From NCBI RefSeq assembly GCF_048128805.1, contig NC_136020.1:4744501-4808500 (forward strand): a stretch of DNA of 64,000 bases, written 5' to 3'. Each line of letters opens with the position of its first letter. Within the stretch, counting starts at the first letter, position 1. Below, one piece after another: positions 1-15,574 of the stretch. A program made the position numbers and the translations under genes. Source of the DNA: Centroberyx gerrardi. Its lineage: Eukaryota > Chordata > Actinopteri > Beryciformes > Berycidae. A model generated the notes under the pieces. It made no database searches. It was not told the DNA's origin and saw only the letters and a program-made list of their open reading frames with translations.

Positions 1-1050
1 AGTATGAAATTCCAAACACAGAAAAATGTAGTTTGCAAAAGTATTCACCCCATTTACTAAATTGGATTAAAGTGGATTTTTCCCAGGAAAGAGCTACCAG
101 ACACTTGAGTGTGTCATGAACTGGATATAGGCTGAATCACTATTGTGTTATATCAGTCGGCAATAGAGAGTAGCAAAATGGTCATTTATGTATATGAAAA
201 TGTTGCCGATTGTTACTTTAAGGAACAAACATGTGAGAGAATAGACTTAGGACCATTTGAAATTTTAGTTGAACTCCCTTTTGCACTGTTCATGTCCTGT
301 GTTGGTCTGCTGAAGAGCTGTGTGTGGAAAAATCTGTCTGGAAAGAGTTGTGATACTTGAGTACCAGTGCCATTAAGGTTACAATTAAGGTTAGATCCAT
401 AAAGACTGAGGCTTTAAGTTCCCCGCACCTGTGTCATAACTTTTATATGTACAACACAGAAGCTCAACAACTCTTTTCTATCCACGTTTTTATGGTGGCT
501 CTTGTTGGTTTGGTTTTAACTTTAATTCAAAGAAATAAAATGTTTTTAAAGATGATTCTCTGCCGAGATCCTCTGTGTGAACAGATGTATTTTATTTTGT
601 ATATGGACTACAATTAAAAACTCTCATTTTGTATTTCTGGCCTCATATTGTTCATTATTACCACCTAGTTACAGGCAATTGATGGCTGGTAGAAATCTTC
701 ATTACATTCACATTTAAATATGAAACAATATTAAATGGAAAAATAACAGCATTTCACTTTGTCTTCAAGGCAACAAGCTAAATCTTGTAACTTGTCATTT
801 TTGGAATGAAATGGTCAAATTTAAAGATGAATATCGCATAGAATATTGCTTGTTATTCAAAATAAGTTAAATGTTAAAAGAAAAGATATAGGCTTTGAAT
901 CTTATGATGAATGATAAAGACTTTGTTGAAATCAAATTCAAAAATCAATAGTGTAATCATATTGAAGTGTCTCTGTAGCCTGCAATACAAAACACTGCTC
1001 TCTGAAAACCATATGGAAGAGAAAATACACACCAAATCAACACCAAAGTC
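1..1050. other. Flank downstream of cd9; possible 3' UTR of a neighbouring plus-strand gene
   Basis: No recognisable coding exon is seen. AT-rich sequence with a plus-strand AATAAA at 534-539 and an ATTAAA near 614 could be the end of a convergent neighbour's 3' UTR, but nothing else identifies such a gene. A roughly 27-base stretch at 79-105 resembles 2,891-2,918 in the last cd9 intron with a few mismatches, so part of this flank may be a dispersed repeat. Confidence 0.25.
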
Positions 1051-1057
1051 CACTGTG

Positions 1058-1075
1058 TTTATTAGTTCTTTTATT
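1058..1075 (-). terminator. cd9 polyadenylation signals
   Basis: Read on the minus strand, two AATAAA hexamers lie at 1,070-1,075 and 1,058-1,063, about 930 bases beyond the cd9 stop codon and in its orientation. They are the best candidates for the end of the cd9 3' UTR, which would then span about 1,040-2,007. Canonical hexamers are common in AT-rich DNA, so transcript data are needed to fix the cleavage site. Confidence 0.5.
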
Positions 1076-2007
1076 TGGCATCTCAAAAGATATACATGAA
1101 CTGTATTCATCAATATATTTGCATAAAAGTCCACGGTTTCTGTATTTATAAAAATCAAGCATCTCTTCAAAAAGATAAGGTTAACAAACATGTAGCTTCA
1201 GGAAAAAGAGCAAGAACATAAATGAACAATACAATTCAGTTAGCTTCAGAAAGCCTGTTAGCTCACGATTCATCACAGGCGTTTTGCTTAAACTCAACTA
1301 AAGTCAACAGTATCCATCGGTGCAGAGCGGACATACAGTAAAAACATAGTCAGAGGCATTATTTGAAGTATTTTCCAGTCATTCAAAAAGACATTAAGCA
1401 CAATGTACATTTGCACCAAGGAACTCTAGAGGGCAGCAAATGCCAAAGCAACACGTTCCCTGCTACGACTAAAGCAGCCTCCTTCGCACGCTTCGCTGAC
1501 TGTGGAATGATAATAACCTGTAGAAGAGTGGAACTGGGACACAAACATGAGTCACCACACTGTTTCTGGTGGGCTGTGACACGACGAGAGTGCTAGAGTG
1601 TTTTCTTTGGGTCTTGAGGCAGGAGTGCACTTCCTAAATTTGAGTTCCAGGCTGAAAACAATTGTGGTTTTGCTGGTTTCTAAGTGGGACTTGGTTTCGG
1701 TTTCAGAAAAGCATCTTAGTGCTAAAATCCCCTTTGTTTAATGTACTTAGGGTACGAATACAATCTTAATATGATCGCTTTGGCCCAGGCTGGGTTTAGG
1801 TCCGAGGAAAAAGAAGCGTCAGGCAGGTTCCATGCTCTCACAGGTCGGTTCGTCCATCCAGTATGGAACCAAGGAGCAAACTAAAGGATTACTATTACAA
1901 GCTAATGGATTACTAAAATGATACTCTAAACTCTGCAGGGAAATCTAAAGCGGGGAACTAGAGGGTGTAGACATATAAGTTAAGGGTGGAGGGGTTTTTC
2001 TGTTTGT

Positions 2008-2073
2008 CTAGACAAAGTCCCTGGACCTCTTGATGGCACAGCAGAGCAGCATGCTGAAGATCATCCCAAAGAT
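2008..2073 (-). CDS. cd9: cd9 last coding exon
   Basis: Encodes [20 protein letters not shown], Val and a TAG stop: the end of TM4 with two inner-face cysteines and the short basic cytoplasmic tail that characterises CD9. Acceptor CCCACAG. The 3' UTR continues leftwards to about 1,050. Confidence 0.92.
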   Translation of the reverse strand: MFGMIFSMLLCCAIKRSRDFV

Positions 2074-5000
2074 CTGTGGGGGGAAAAAGAGAGGCATGGC
2101 ATGGAGTTAAAGCTGCACTACGGCCAAGAGTTTTAGGTAAAAATACAGTTATACATCAGCCCAAATCATAAAGCAGGGCTGCAACAAAGAAGAGCCCTAT
2201 TCTCCCTACATTTTAACCTCTTCATTGGTGTAATATCTATTAAAGATTCCCCTTGTCTTATCCTGTCACGTCGGAAATAATCAGAATTAAAGTCCAGCGC
2301 ACATGAATGAGCCAACAAAGTGATAGGTGAACACACCAGAAGACCTGCGGACTTTTCAAATCAATATGCGCGTTCAACCAAATTATCACACAAACTGACA
2401 AAAATAAGCCCGGAGCAGGATGGACCTTCACTGATGGATTACCCATGTAAAGCAAGTTTCAACTCTCTGCAAGTTGATTTTCCTACCGTATAAGGAAATG
2501 AATGGAAACAAATGACTGCCTGGGAGGAAGAATACATTCAAAACATATGAAAAAGTAGGCCTATGGTATGCTTTGAAAAATTGTCGGTAATGTAAAGTAT
2601 GCCTGCAGTGTAGTAAACAGGCTAAAGCATGCAAAAAAAACACTGGTATGTTCTTTTAAAAGAAAGATTTTGTGCACAATTCAATGCTACAATTAAACAT
2701 GAGTGTGCCGTGTGCAGGATTTCTTGCATTAGCATTTAGTGTATACCACAGAAAAGGAAAAAAAGTCTTATTCTCCATTCAATGACAATGCCCATGGTGG
2801 CGATCACTGCTCATGCCAACTACCCGGTTCTGCTTCTATTTATTCCAAACAAACCGGAAACGTAAAATGCATCACGTCCTGTGTGGCAGAGGATTTTTCC
2901 CAGGAAACACCTACCAGACTCCGGGTGGTGAGAACAGCAAATAGAAAAGCTTTCAGTCTAGCAGACTTGTGGTTGCAGTAAACAGACTCACCATGATGAC
3001 TCCGATGCCGATGCCCACCCCGCCGATGATGTGCAGTTTGTTGTTGAACATCGTGTCGATGGCAGCAGGACAGCTCTGACAGAGGAAGGACAGACTGCAT
3101 GAATTGAAGTTTTTTTCTACATATGAGGATAGTAGCAACTACAGTACACACTATAGTAACTCTTGTGGTGCCCAATACAGTAGGCTATAGTATAGTAAAA
3201 TGCACAAAACACCACAGTACATACTACAAGCTTGGTGGGATTTCAGTATTCTGTTATTGATGTGCACAGCTGTTCAGTATTACAGTGGAAAGCCAAATTA
3301 TGTACTTAAGGACATTTTGAGGCAAGGCAATTTTGTTGCTAACAGTTATAGCCGACATGATTTTTTCATACTGCATTTTTTCTTTACAGCTTTACTGCCC
3401 GCTATGTTACCCATGTTGGTTTGGCCCCAGTTAGAATGCTGGATTCCACTGGGAGATCAAACCCCACATGTTCCCACTGATGTCTCGACCCCTGAATAAT
3501 CCATCTGTGGTTTTACTGAAGAGGATAAACATGTCGGAGATGATTTTTCCCATCAGCCTTTCACTGCAATGCCACAAACTAAAAGCTTTAGCTCCGTTTG
3601 CTCTGGAAGAACAGCGCCCTCTTCCTGTTTTGTGCCGTAAAGCAATCCAGCAGATTTCCCTCCAAATCCGACCCGGTGGCTCACTGTAAAATGAAGAGTG
3701 GAAGCCGGTAGACGCTGCTAATCTTCTCAGTGTAGTGTTGTTTGTTTACAGTAACTATGCTATACAGTATTTCAGAATAAATGTGGTAATCATTTGTTGA
3801 TGTTAAAATGCTAAAAGCTAATGCTAATTCCTCTCTCAACCTAATTATTTTCACTCCAATTTCTTTGGTGCGTTATTAGGTGTATTTTAATCTTATGACT
3901 TACATTTGGGTCACAATGAAATTAAAAATGACTTTTTCACCTTGTTAGCCAAGTCGCCATATCACAACATACAACTATTTAACAATAAAAGCCAAAAAAA
4001 ATTCTGGAAAATACCTGGAAATCTTTTTTTTTAAATTTTTTTTATTGTTACAGCTCTCTGGCTTCCAGTAGGCTTACATAAAAATTCCAACTAATAATAC
4101 CATCACTAATTTTTGAACAATACCCTCTCTGCCCCTCCCATCATATAAAACCTGTTTCCTTTTCCGAAAATACTGGTTTTGTCCCGGTGGCTGCGATTTA
4201 TTCATTTGGAAGAAGTCAGAATTTGTGAAGCTAAACATGATTTGTGAAGCCTTTTTGAACCGTTGAACACTTAAAGACACGACATCCCGTTTCAACTGGA
4301 AACCTGTCAAATTACGGAAGCAGCCACCACTTCAATCTGCTGTTTCCTCGTGACTTTAAACCTGTCTGTAAAAAACACTGCTGTGTGTTGTGTTACCGTG
4401 GTGATGAGGACCTCCAGTCCCTCCTTCTTGGGGCAGATATCTTTGGCCGCATCGACCACTGTGCCTGTGGGACCGCAGCAGTCCAACTGTAGAGAGGAAA
4501 CAAGGACAGGATCTGTCTGTCATGCAATCTGAAATGCATGCAAAGCTGCGTCGTGTGTTTTGCTGCATAGAGGGAACAAGGAAACCTAAACTTTTAATAA
4601 AATCAGGTCTGGAAGTTCAAATACTGATGGACTCAAAAATCAAACACTGAAAAACTTGTGGAACTAGAAGACTCCACCTGATTAAGAATAATAATTATGA
4701 CCTTTATTCATAGAGCACACTTCTTTCAGCAAAACATAAATAATATTGATGTGACACAGGGGTATTTAGTTTTCCATTTATTGCATTTTTTCAATTTCAT
4801 TTATGTATTTAACATTTTTTTTATTTACTTTATTCAGCTGTATTCCTTGTTTGGTGGTCACTGTTTGTTGTGTTTGTGGAATGGAAAGAAATGAAAAGCA
4901 CGATATTTTGCATTCCGAAGTGCTTTACAGGATAAATAAATACAAACTTGAGCATAGAAATTGTGGTTGCCATTTACAGTCTGAATTAACCGAACTGAGT

Positions 5001-5222
5001 AAGTGTTTGTGTTCTCACCCCAAAGTGGATGAGGCGGAGCGTCTCCTTCAGCGCTTCCTGTCTGGTGTCTTTGTAGTTGGTGTAGGTCTGCTTGTAAAAC
5101 TCTGTAACATCCTCCACCACCTAGACAGAGAAAAAAAGACCAAAAAAACAAAGAAAGCAAGAAAGAAAGCGTATGTTTATTAGAATTGCTGACACTAAAA
5201 AAAGTGTCCATGTTGGTCAGTG

Positions 5223-5257
<35 letters not shown>

Positions 5258-6894
5258 TCTGTACCTTGTCCTTGTTGGAGAGGCCCCAGATCCCAGCAGC
5301 CACTTCTACAGCGAAGATGAGGAGCAGGAAGAAGAAGAACTAAGCGAGAAAGATGAAAATGTTAAGAACATCAAACCTGCTCACCCAAGTCACACTGTAC
5401 TGACTTATAATGAACAATTTCACATTTCTGAGACTATCTGCCATCTACATGCAGTGTGCAAAACATTATCTTCATCATCAAAAGGTCTACATGTGTAAAA
5501 TGAATCCATTTGATAAAGTTAATAGTTTTGTACAATACACATCTCCACACCTAGACACTTTCTGTACATGTGAATGAAGCTGCGTATTCACATTTTTGGT
5601 CTTCATATTCCTAATCTCTCTCATATTGCATATATCTTAATATATTACTTTTTATTTTTATTTATTTATTTTATTTTAAGTTTTCAGCCATTTCATACTG
5701 CATACATTTCATTTTTTGGTGCATTTTCATATCGTACATACATTCATTTTTCTTTGTTTCTGTATGTTCTACTGTTAGTTTGCACACCCTCATAAATCTG
5801 TAACTCATACTTTCATAATTTTCATTCGTACATTTGTTGACACATGAAATTGTCAGTTGTGTCATGTTTAATACCCCCCACTTGTATATTCTCAATTATA
5901 TTACAAAATAGTAACAGTAGATAGTTTCATATCATCTCTTATCTTATTAGGAACATGTTCCAAAACGTTGAGCCCATTAATGCATATTACATACATCTAT
6001 TGTAAAATAAAAATATATATATCTAATCTTTCTTTAACCTGTCTCCTTCACCTTCATGACTAGTAGACTAGTAGGTTTTAATAGATGAAATCAATAAGAG
6101 TTCATAGTTTTTATTGTCTTTCATATTAAGAGCAGCTAATCATCATCAATATCCTCTTCAAGTACCAGATGAACAGAGAGACAGAACGACTCACCAATCC
6201 CAGCATGCACGGCGACTCCTTGATGGCTCCGCAGCATCCCAGGAAGCCCACAACCATCATCAGAGCCCCCGCTGCAATCAGGATGTACACACCTACAACA
6301 CACACACACACACACACACACAAAAAGTCAGATATATATACACACACAGTGATAAACACACATACACACGCTACATATAATATGCTACAGGTCATCCGAG
6401 TGCTTCTCCTAAATGCTAATTTGCATGAGAAACAGACAGAGAGACAACATGTTTCATTGCTGGTTTAGTTTCGCACATTCTACAGCAACATAACAGGTTT
6501 TTTTTAAAGCCAAACATCACTGTTAAAACAGCAAACAGGCAGAGAATACACAGCAGAGTCGAGAGTTGGCGTTTCTGTTATTGCCTCTGGATGCGGTTTT
6601 CAGCTTTATGAATCATATATTCGGCAAAACATCTCGTCAACAAGACATAAATCACATTGCGGTGAGTTCAGAGAAGCTGCGATGTGGATTTCCAAACATC
6701 AGCCGGTAAAACAATAAGTTCTATAAGTAATTTAGAGCTGTCCATGAAAGCTGACTTGCCGTATTTATTGCCACTAGATGTGGCTTTCACCAGTATGAAT
6801 CGTAATGTTGTGCATAATTTATCCAAACATAAAAGAGAGGAAAACACGGATGTGGGATAACAATAACTGCAATGCTGATGTCACTGGGACATTA

Positions 6895-6985
<91 letters not shown>

Positions 6986-9900
6986 CCCCCAGTGCTTTTT
7001 TCAAGCCGTTATTAAGATGTTTGTCATTTCAAGCCAATCCTCTGTTGCCTGTCTGCCCACTTCACTTATCAGTTTGACGGAACGAAACACAGAGGGAAAG
7101 AGCGGAGGGAGGGAGGGAGTCTTTCTTTTGGTGACAGTTCTTCAGAGAGTTAGGGAGGAAAACAAAAGCGGAGAAACAAAGGCATCCCTGTCCGTGAGCG
7201 AAGAATGAAAGCTGTGTGTGTGTGTGTGAGTGTGTGTGTGGAGCGCTCTGGCAGGCTAGAGAAATGGCCTTCGCTATGGACAAACTTCAGCCTCATCTGC
7301 CTTCTGCACAGTGTGACTATTCTCTCTCTCCCTCTCTCTCTCCCTCTCTCTCTCTTTCATGTAACTGGTTCCGCTGGATTCGACTCCCAGAAAGACACAA
7401 AAAACTGTCAGTGCCCAAACTCAGTCTTCTTGACATTGGTAGCTCTTAAAAAGCCAGTATAAACAAGGGATTCATTTGATTTGGTTCAATTTAATTGTTG
7501 GTCTTTCATTGCCACCATTGTGTGGCACATGAGAAGACAGGGTTTCACTGTGTCTGAAAGGTGAAACTTCTACGGGAAACTTCTACTTCTTCAAAATGAT
7601 TTCCAAGTAAATTACGCAAAAACATGTCGTTCCTGTCCTGCCAGTGAAACAACACACACAAACACCAATGTCCATAGAGGTTAGCTAGGGACGTGAAGCA
7701 GATAGGCTGCAGATTGCACTGCTAACCCTGTTTTGTATTAATCTTGGAGCGGACAAAGAAACCTGTCATTGTGTAGTGACAAAATATCTAATTCCCCTTC
7801 CCCCATAGCAACAGCTCAAAAACATCCATGCCCATGAGGTCAATGCCCATGAAAGAGAGCTGTGCAGTGTGTTGATCAAATCCCTCCAGGGCCTTTAGAT
7901 TCGATGAAACTTTAATGATCCCTGTGGGGAAATAGGGTACAATTGTAAGGGATGAGAGAGAGAGAGAGCATCTTGCTTCCTGAATTTGATGCATTTCCTA
8001 TTCAAACAGAATATTGGGGCGGGACATAACGCAGGGAGGAATCGTTCCAAAGTGTAAACCAATGGGATATCAGTGAGGGAGAGCGAGGCAGTTTTATTTG
8101 GTGGGAGGGAATTTAATCTATGGCATTTCAATTAGGGGGAATTGTGGGACGATGCTGATGTTTTGTACCCTTGATGTGAATGTAAAAGGCAGCACTCTAA
8201 AGTCAAAAGCCTTACCGGTGAAGAAGACTGAAGGCGAGTCCTCTCCATTAAACAGTCCTGCCGTCCTGGTGTCAAAGCGCAGCCAAAGTCCCACAGCCAG
8301 CACTCCGGTACCTGCCAGCTGCACACACATGCGCACACACACACGTGCGCACACACACACGCGCACACACACACGCGCACACACACACACACACACACAC
8401 AGAGAGAGAGTGAAAACGATTAGGTCTATGAAAGAGATATGCCCTTTGTTGTTGTGACTATGAATGCTATTGAATAGTCTGTGACCATGGAATTAGTTAA
8501 GATACATCCTGGTATGTCAAGGAAATCTCTAAGACAGCTGCCATAGAACAACAGGGTTCAAACTTGTCAGGGTTCAAACTGATCAGCGGGTTAGATATTC
8601 ATTGTTTTCATCCCCATGCAGATAAAGTGTTCTCTTATCAAGATGAAACCTGATGATGCCCACAAAACAATAACAAGAAGGAAGGGGAACACATGCTGGG
8701 ATGGTGCGCACTGTACCAAGAAGGACAGTTCACAGTTGAGGAATGAAGCTTAGCAAACCTTTCAAAAATGCTGCATAACGCACTCCCACACATACACACA
8801 CTCCCACATACGCACCCTGTGGAACCTGACGAACCAGCAGCTCCCTTCTTTTAGGTAAAGTCCATCCTCAGATACTCTCACACTGTTGGATATCACCAAT
8901 TGGTGATGTTCAGTGCATTCCAAGTGTAGTAATTTACTTTTTTACTTTTATTGTTCTCAACAATGCCCAGAGAAGAAGCATGAACTTATTGCTTTCAATC
9001 AAAGGCGGGTGTATTGGCATATAAATATAGCAAGCTAGTGAACTAGTTCATGAACATTGGGGTGTGTCTATGATCGCAGCCACGCCCCTTATTCAAAACA
9101 CAAGTTGTTTCTGTCTTGTGGCTGCATTGCATTCTGGTCTATTGAAGCTACTGTCAGTGGAGAAATTGGTCTCTCTCCTCTTCTAATGGATGGATTTCTC
9201 TCTGTATGATTGTTGAACATCGGGGCAAAATGGCGGCTCTAGAAAGAAGCCCTCGCTCTTTGATTCTGAGGGACTGACACCAAAACCTGATGTTTACCGT
9301 TTTGGCCAGTTACACACTGGACTAAGAAAAATACACCCAAAAAATGGGCCCAGAAATAGCTGGTTTTTAACAGTGCTAAAAGGGTTTTAGGGTGGATTTA
9401 TTTTCCCTTTAAATGTTTCAGGTGAGGATACAACTGATGAAAGACATTTAGTGACAGTTACGTTGCATAAACTGAAACTCACTTCTTCAACTGAGACCCC
9501 CGCCCCCTTCTCTCTCTCTCACCACTGTTTCTATTACCACTCATTAGGCAGGGTGGGACAGAATTCCATTAGTGTTGGTTTCAGTGGAGTGTATTAGTGT
9601 CAAATGCTGATTCCAAGGCCTATCAAACATCAGTGATTGAGAAAACTCGTCCACTAATAATTCATCTACTAACGATGCTTATAATGACAAAAGAATGCAG
9701 ATGCAGCTTTTGTTGTTTTAATTAGTTTAGTAGATTTTACTTTGTTTCCTTAGAACATTATTTTACAGCACTTTGTAACTTAAAAAAAGTGCTGTACACT
9801 TATGAATGGCAGTGGTAGTAAGCTTGAGGGCAGGCAAAGGATAGCCACATTGGGCGTGAGTGTGTGTACATGTGTGTGTCTCATGCTGTTCACCATAGTG

Positions 9901-10038
9901 ATAATACACCATAATGACTCAATCTCTCCTAAGCAACCACAAAACACAGTTTACTACCACTGTTGGTTGACACCCAAATACTTCCATAGCGTCATACAGT
10001 GTGATCTAGCCATCTGACGCCTGTGTTGTGCAACAGGA

Positions 10039-10108
<70 letters not shown>

Positions 10109-13100
10109 TAACGCATCCGTGCTATCTGGCAGCATCATGCCCCAACATGTCTTCCTGCTACAGTCTGCTGACCATGAACACACACACCTCAGCCAAGGAG
10201 AAAAACAGAACATATTGACATCATTTCAGTAAGATATTGGTCTATGACATACAAGCAATGTCATCTTTCTACTGAAGTTGTTCTTGCTTTTCCATGATGT
10301 CTCAATCTCAAAGTTTGGAGTCGTAACAGACAAAAGAAGAAGAGCCATCATGACATCACAGCAGTCAGGCATAAGGGTAAAGTAACTGTTGAGTGATTTT
10401 TACCCACCTAGTGACTATGTCTGCAATCATCATCTCAGTACATACACAATCCTAACAATAGGCGCCGTCTATACACACCATTCTGTAATCTGTATGTAGT
10501 ATGTGAACAGTATCAACATGCTGCTTTACAGTTTCAACATACTACATTCAAACGATAATGTAGCCCCACACTAGCATGTCTAGGATCACGTCGCTGTTGT
10601 GGAGAAAAATATTTTGCCTACTGACCTACTGACTGATTCTCAAAAGCATTATACTGAGACAGCCAGCTGATCTGCAGGTACTTAAGACAGAGATTGTCTG
10701 AATCCTAATGCTCACATGGATTATGGAGCATGGACGACTGACTTTACACTTTCTATATAGTCTATAGTCTGTGGTCCAGCCTTGGGATTCACACTGCGTT
10801 CACAATATCTGGGAAATGGAAAGTTGCTAACATGAGGAGAGAGTTATTTTCGTGAGAGGCTGAACTGAGGGGAATGAGCAGTTTCAACATCACCATGCAA
10901 ATCAATAAACTAATCCCATTTCCCCCTGATAGAGCTCAGCCAGGAAATTCCAGTGGTACCTCATATATTGGCAATCACTCACTGAGGTCAGTCAAAATCA
11001 GACTTTTTCCCCTCTTTAACAAACTCTGGTACAACGTAGCGATTATGAGAATGAAGAACTTTGTACGTAAGGACTCCAAGGTTCATACAACACCTAAGTA
11101 AGATGGAAACATAGGGAAGACCTGGAGCAAGTTTTGTCTGGGTCCAACCATGATCACAGCAACACTGCACCAAATACTCCCAATCACCATTGCATTATCC
11201 TCTAACAGGCAATGCTACATCTCATATCAAAAGCCGTGGAAGGCAGTATTCCAAAAACTCATATTCCATCTGACAAAAGGGAGGATTTGAATAGCTATGA
11301 TTCACCTTATAAAACTCAACATGAGTCACGGAGAAGCAAATTCAACAAAATCTTTCTTGTCTAACACATTAATCTGGAGGAAAGTTATTCACCACACCTA
11401 GCGATCTGTCAGTATGTACCCTATGGCATGAACTGTGACTGAACTCACAACAGATTTGTCTATGTCTGAGCAAATCTTACCAACAGGTTTATAGGCCTAG
11501 AGGTTTTCCACGCTACCTGTGTCTACAAGCACAAATTGACAGAAGCCATTGTATATCACAGTCATGTTGATCATGAGTTACTCGCCCACACAACTGAGTG
11601 AGTAAGGCTTATACACACACACACACACCTCGTAATTTGTAAAAATCTTCAAATGTAGCCTATGGCATAAACTGAGTGAAATCAGGATCAATTTGTCAGT
11701 TTTGGTTACTGTTATCTTGAAGTTATGGAGAAGGGGTTCAAGACATCCGCACATTGAATATACAGTATAGTACTTGATTGACCTGCCAGTGCAGTTACAC
11801 AGGAGCTATGGTTCACTCGCACACACAAAGAGTGATGAAAGATGTCTTTGCACATTCCAACAACAACATTTCAAAGCCCTTAATCTGCACAAGTAGATCA
11901 ATCTCCTACAGTGTAAACATGATTTTTACTACACTCAGAAACACTGGGAAAAGTATTGGATGGTAATACATTATGGTTTCTCAAAGAGACCATAAAAATG
12001 CTGATGTTCTGCTGATGTTCTGCTCCTTTGCCTCAGTCTTCTATTGATGTAAACATAAGAAACTGAATAGACTTAAACCCATAAGAAACTGTGAATGAAT
12101 AGACTTTGTTAAAGATACTCACTATCCCAATACATATGGTTTTGACTTTGCAGTAACACAGTGAATTCAACTATAGCACACACAGTATCAGTAATACATA
12201 TGCAAACCCAGCGCAGTGAGACAGCAACAGTTTATTATAATGAATTTGAATTGATAAGGAAGAAATTGAAAGAGCCTGTGTACCAATGTTTCAAATCTCT
12301 AGAACTAGACACCACTGCTGCAGACACATTTGGTAGTATGTTACACAGTGTCTCTGAAACGATCCTGAATAATAAGTGGATGCTGGCGTTGATGTAAATG
12401 CACTCAGGAGAGTTGGGGTGTTCCTGGGCTGGCAGCTAATGAGTTTTATCTTCAGCATCACAGAAGAAAACAGCCCTCTCCCTTGAGTTTACATTAGCTT
12501 TCAACAACCACAAGTAAAAGATACTGAAGAGCTCACTCAGTCAGTTTGTGAATGTCTGTCGGAACCTATGATTTGTTGAGCTAGGGTTGCTTGTTTTACC
12601 GTGCTGGATGGGGCGACCATTTTGTTTACCTTAGGGTTATAGATTATAGATTTGATCCTTTTAAAAAGGTGCTATATGTAACATGTAGCATCAGTAAATC
12701 ATTACTACATTAATTTTGAGACATTAGTATAATTACGGTAAACAAATGAGAAGAGTGTCAGCCTCTTCCAGCCTCTAAACTGCGTTTTACATTGTGTGCT
12801 GCATGAGTTTCTGGCAATGGCAGATGGTGGAAGGAGTGAAAGGCAGATGAAAAATCACTTCCAACATGTTTATCCTTTTCAGTAAAGACAAAGAGAAAAC
12901 CTTTGACTGAAGAAGCAAAGACTGTGAGAGGAAGCAACAGGGTTTATGGGAAATGTGGTCGTAATTTGAGAAACACAAGCACTAACAATACTACTGGTGT
13001 GAGACAGAGGCTACCACTTGTCTCCACCATGGTCTCATTTGTTTATGGTAATTATACCAAGGTATCACATTTCATTTGACAATTGATGTTTAAATACTAC

Positions 13101-13472
13101 ACATAGCACCTTTAATCTTAGATTTATACATGGAATCAAAAATCTATCAAGGTCAAATGTAAACAACAGTTTTTCAGCGGTAAAAACAAAGTCGGCTTTA
13201 GCTGAAGTCTGCTGACAAGAGCTCAGTCAATCAATCTTAGAATGAAAATACCCTTCTAATCCTATGTTTTGGGGGGTGGGGCTACCCTCTGGATCACAGA
13301 TTGGGCCTTTAGCTGTACTGTTGTCATCTCATTTGTCCTCCCATGGCTGCCTGTACTATCATTACGCACACTGAAACTGCAGACCCCAAATATCAAAACA
13401 CTGATTAGGCATGAACCAACAATCACAGTCAGTACCTTCTTCCTTCTCTCTCACAGAGCAGTCACTGTGTCT

Positions 13473-13504
<32 letters not shown>

Positions 13505-15538
13505 TCTTCCAAGGGGGTAATCAGGTAATCAGACTAATAACACAGCAGGCAGCATGGAGATATGGGAGTAAATCTCCCTGTGAAATCCGCTCAGATCTAA
13601 ATGAAGAACACAACAGGCACTGACTTTTTCATTCATCTCACACAAACACACTGAAGTATCTTATTTTGAAATGATGACACACACAACCTTGGAGTTGTCA
13701 AACGACAAATGGGCCCTACAATTTCTCCTTTCCCTGTGGCGACATTAAACTTTAGCTTATTTTTATAGCTCAGCCTTTGATCGAAGAGATGATCTAATAA
13801 AACAACAACTGGCGACAATAAAGTGTAATGTGAAACTCTTGAGAAAATAGGTCATCAATTTACATGATTCTATGCTAATTACCATTTTCCCAGCAATTTT
13901 TTTATGACTCAGAAATTCCAATTGTAACCAATAATGTGCATTACTTCATGCCAGCCATCGTTTTGTCAGACTGGGTGTCAACTATTTCCAGTGGTGGATA
14001 TCAATTAAATTGTAACCACACACACACACCTGAGGTGAATTTGCTCAGCTGATCCATCTGAACTTTCCACCACAGCTATTTATCTACACCTGATGAGAAG
14101 AAAAGCAAATATAAGGAGAAATTTGCAAGCTGTGGTGGTGGTGGCTTTGAGCACACAGTGTGACAAAAAAGTTGTTTTCCATTCAGAAGTACATTTTACA
14201 AACGGTGTTATCTAGCTGGAAGATTTTGGAGACCAAGAGAAAAAAAACATTTCTCAAGATTTCTGAAAGACACACCCCAAACTAAAGCTAAAGGCTTTTT
14301 CAAACGTATTTCAAACTGGTTTTAATTTGCCTTGCATTGCCTTTTACCAAGACCATTTCTTTCAAAAAGGCACCCAACCATTTCAAACATTTCAAATTTA
14401 ACACTAGAAGCTAAGCAGCATTCCAACCTATCACCTTGTCCAAACAAAGAGAGGAAACAAATTACTCTAAAACGAACCCATTGAAAGCTTATTTTCACTA
14501 CTTGTGAACTCTCATCTTTCGCAATCACTGAAACCTTTCGCAATCCAAAATATAACCTACCAATATCAACCAAAACCAACATTGTGAAAGTGCCACAACC
14601 TACCCAGAAGAGAAAGTTGAAGATAAACATCAGGTACTTGACGCACTGCAGTCCCCCCATGGCTCCCAGTGAAAGATAGAAGTTATTTTTTTTAAAAAGA
14701 AATTCCAAATGGAAGTGAGCTCCAGTCAGGAGTTAAACCTTCTTCTTTACCACCGAGAAGAAGAAAGGACAGGGAGTGGAAAGAAAAAGAGAGCTGGATG
14801 ACTTCTTTTTTTTGTGTGAACCACACCCTCCCATGTATCACCTGGGTATTGTTAAGAAAGTCAGGGGGAGGGGAGGGACAATATAGGAAATAGGGGGTGG
14901 AGTGTGTGTATGGGGGTGGGTATGTGTGTGTTGGATTCCATATGAGTAATGTCTCTACTCCAGGTGATAAAATGTACATATCGACTGAATAATATTTTCA
15001 GGAATGGCATCTTTGATAACACCAAACTCATCTGTGTGGATAATCATAAGTTTCCTTAGAAATCTGTTTCACCAATACAATATTCTTCACAAATAGACTT
15101 GTTTTTGTCTGTTTTATATTTTTACTGTGGCAAATCATGTAACTATGTGGTGAAAATGAAATGGTCTAAGTGTAAACCAAACATTCAAGCTGGAATTCAA
15201 ATGCTATTTTGACACGATCCTTGGATGAAAGAACTCAAAAGCTGTCTAATTTATTTAACCCAATCATGAAAAAGAGCGTGAGAAAGAGCGAGTCAGACAC
15301 TGAGAGACGGGCATACACACACAGATAGCAAAATGAGGTAGAGAGATAGGCAAACAGAGAGGGATAGAGGGAGAGAGAGATAGAGAGAGAGAAAAGGTAG
15401 AGATGTTTGAATGTATAATGAACAGCAGACTGGAAATGACAACGCGGTTCAGTAAAATCAATACTCTTGCCTCGATTTGAATGAATCAGACAAAATGTGC
15501 AGCAAAAAATAAGGGGGGGAAAGAGGTTCCACAGGTAG

Positions 15539-15574
<36 letters not shown>

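Noticed and set aside
14322..14708. 128-codon minus-strand open frame taken as a single gene
   Set aside because: Only the first part is coding (cd9 exon 1b). The rest reads past a good GTAGGT donor into intron sequence.
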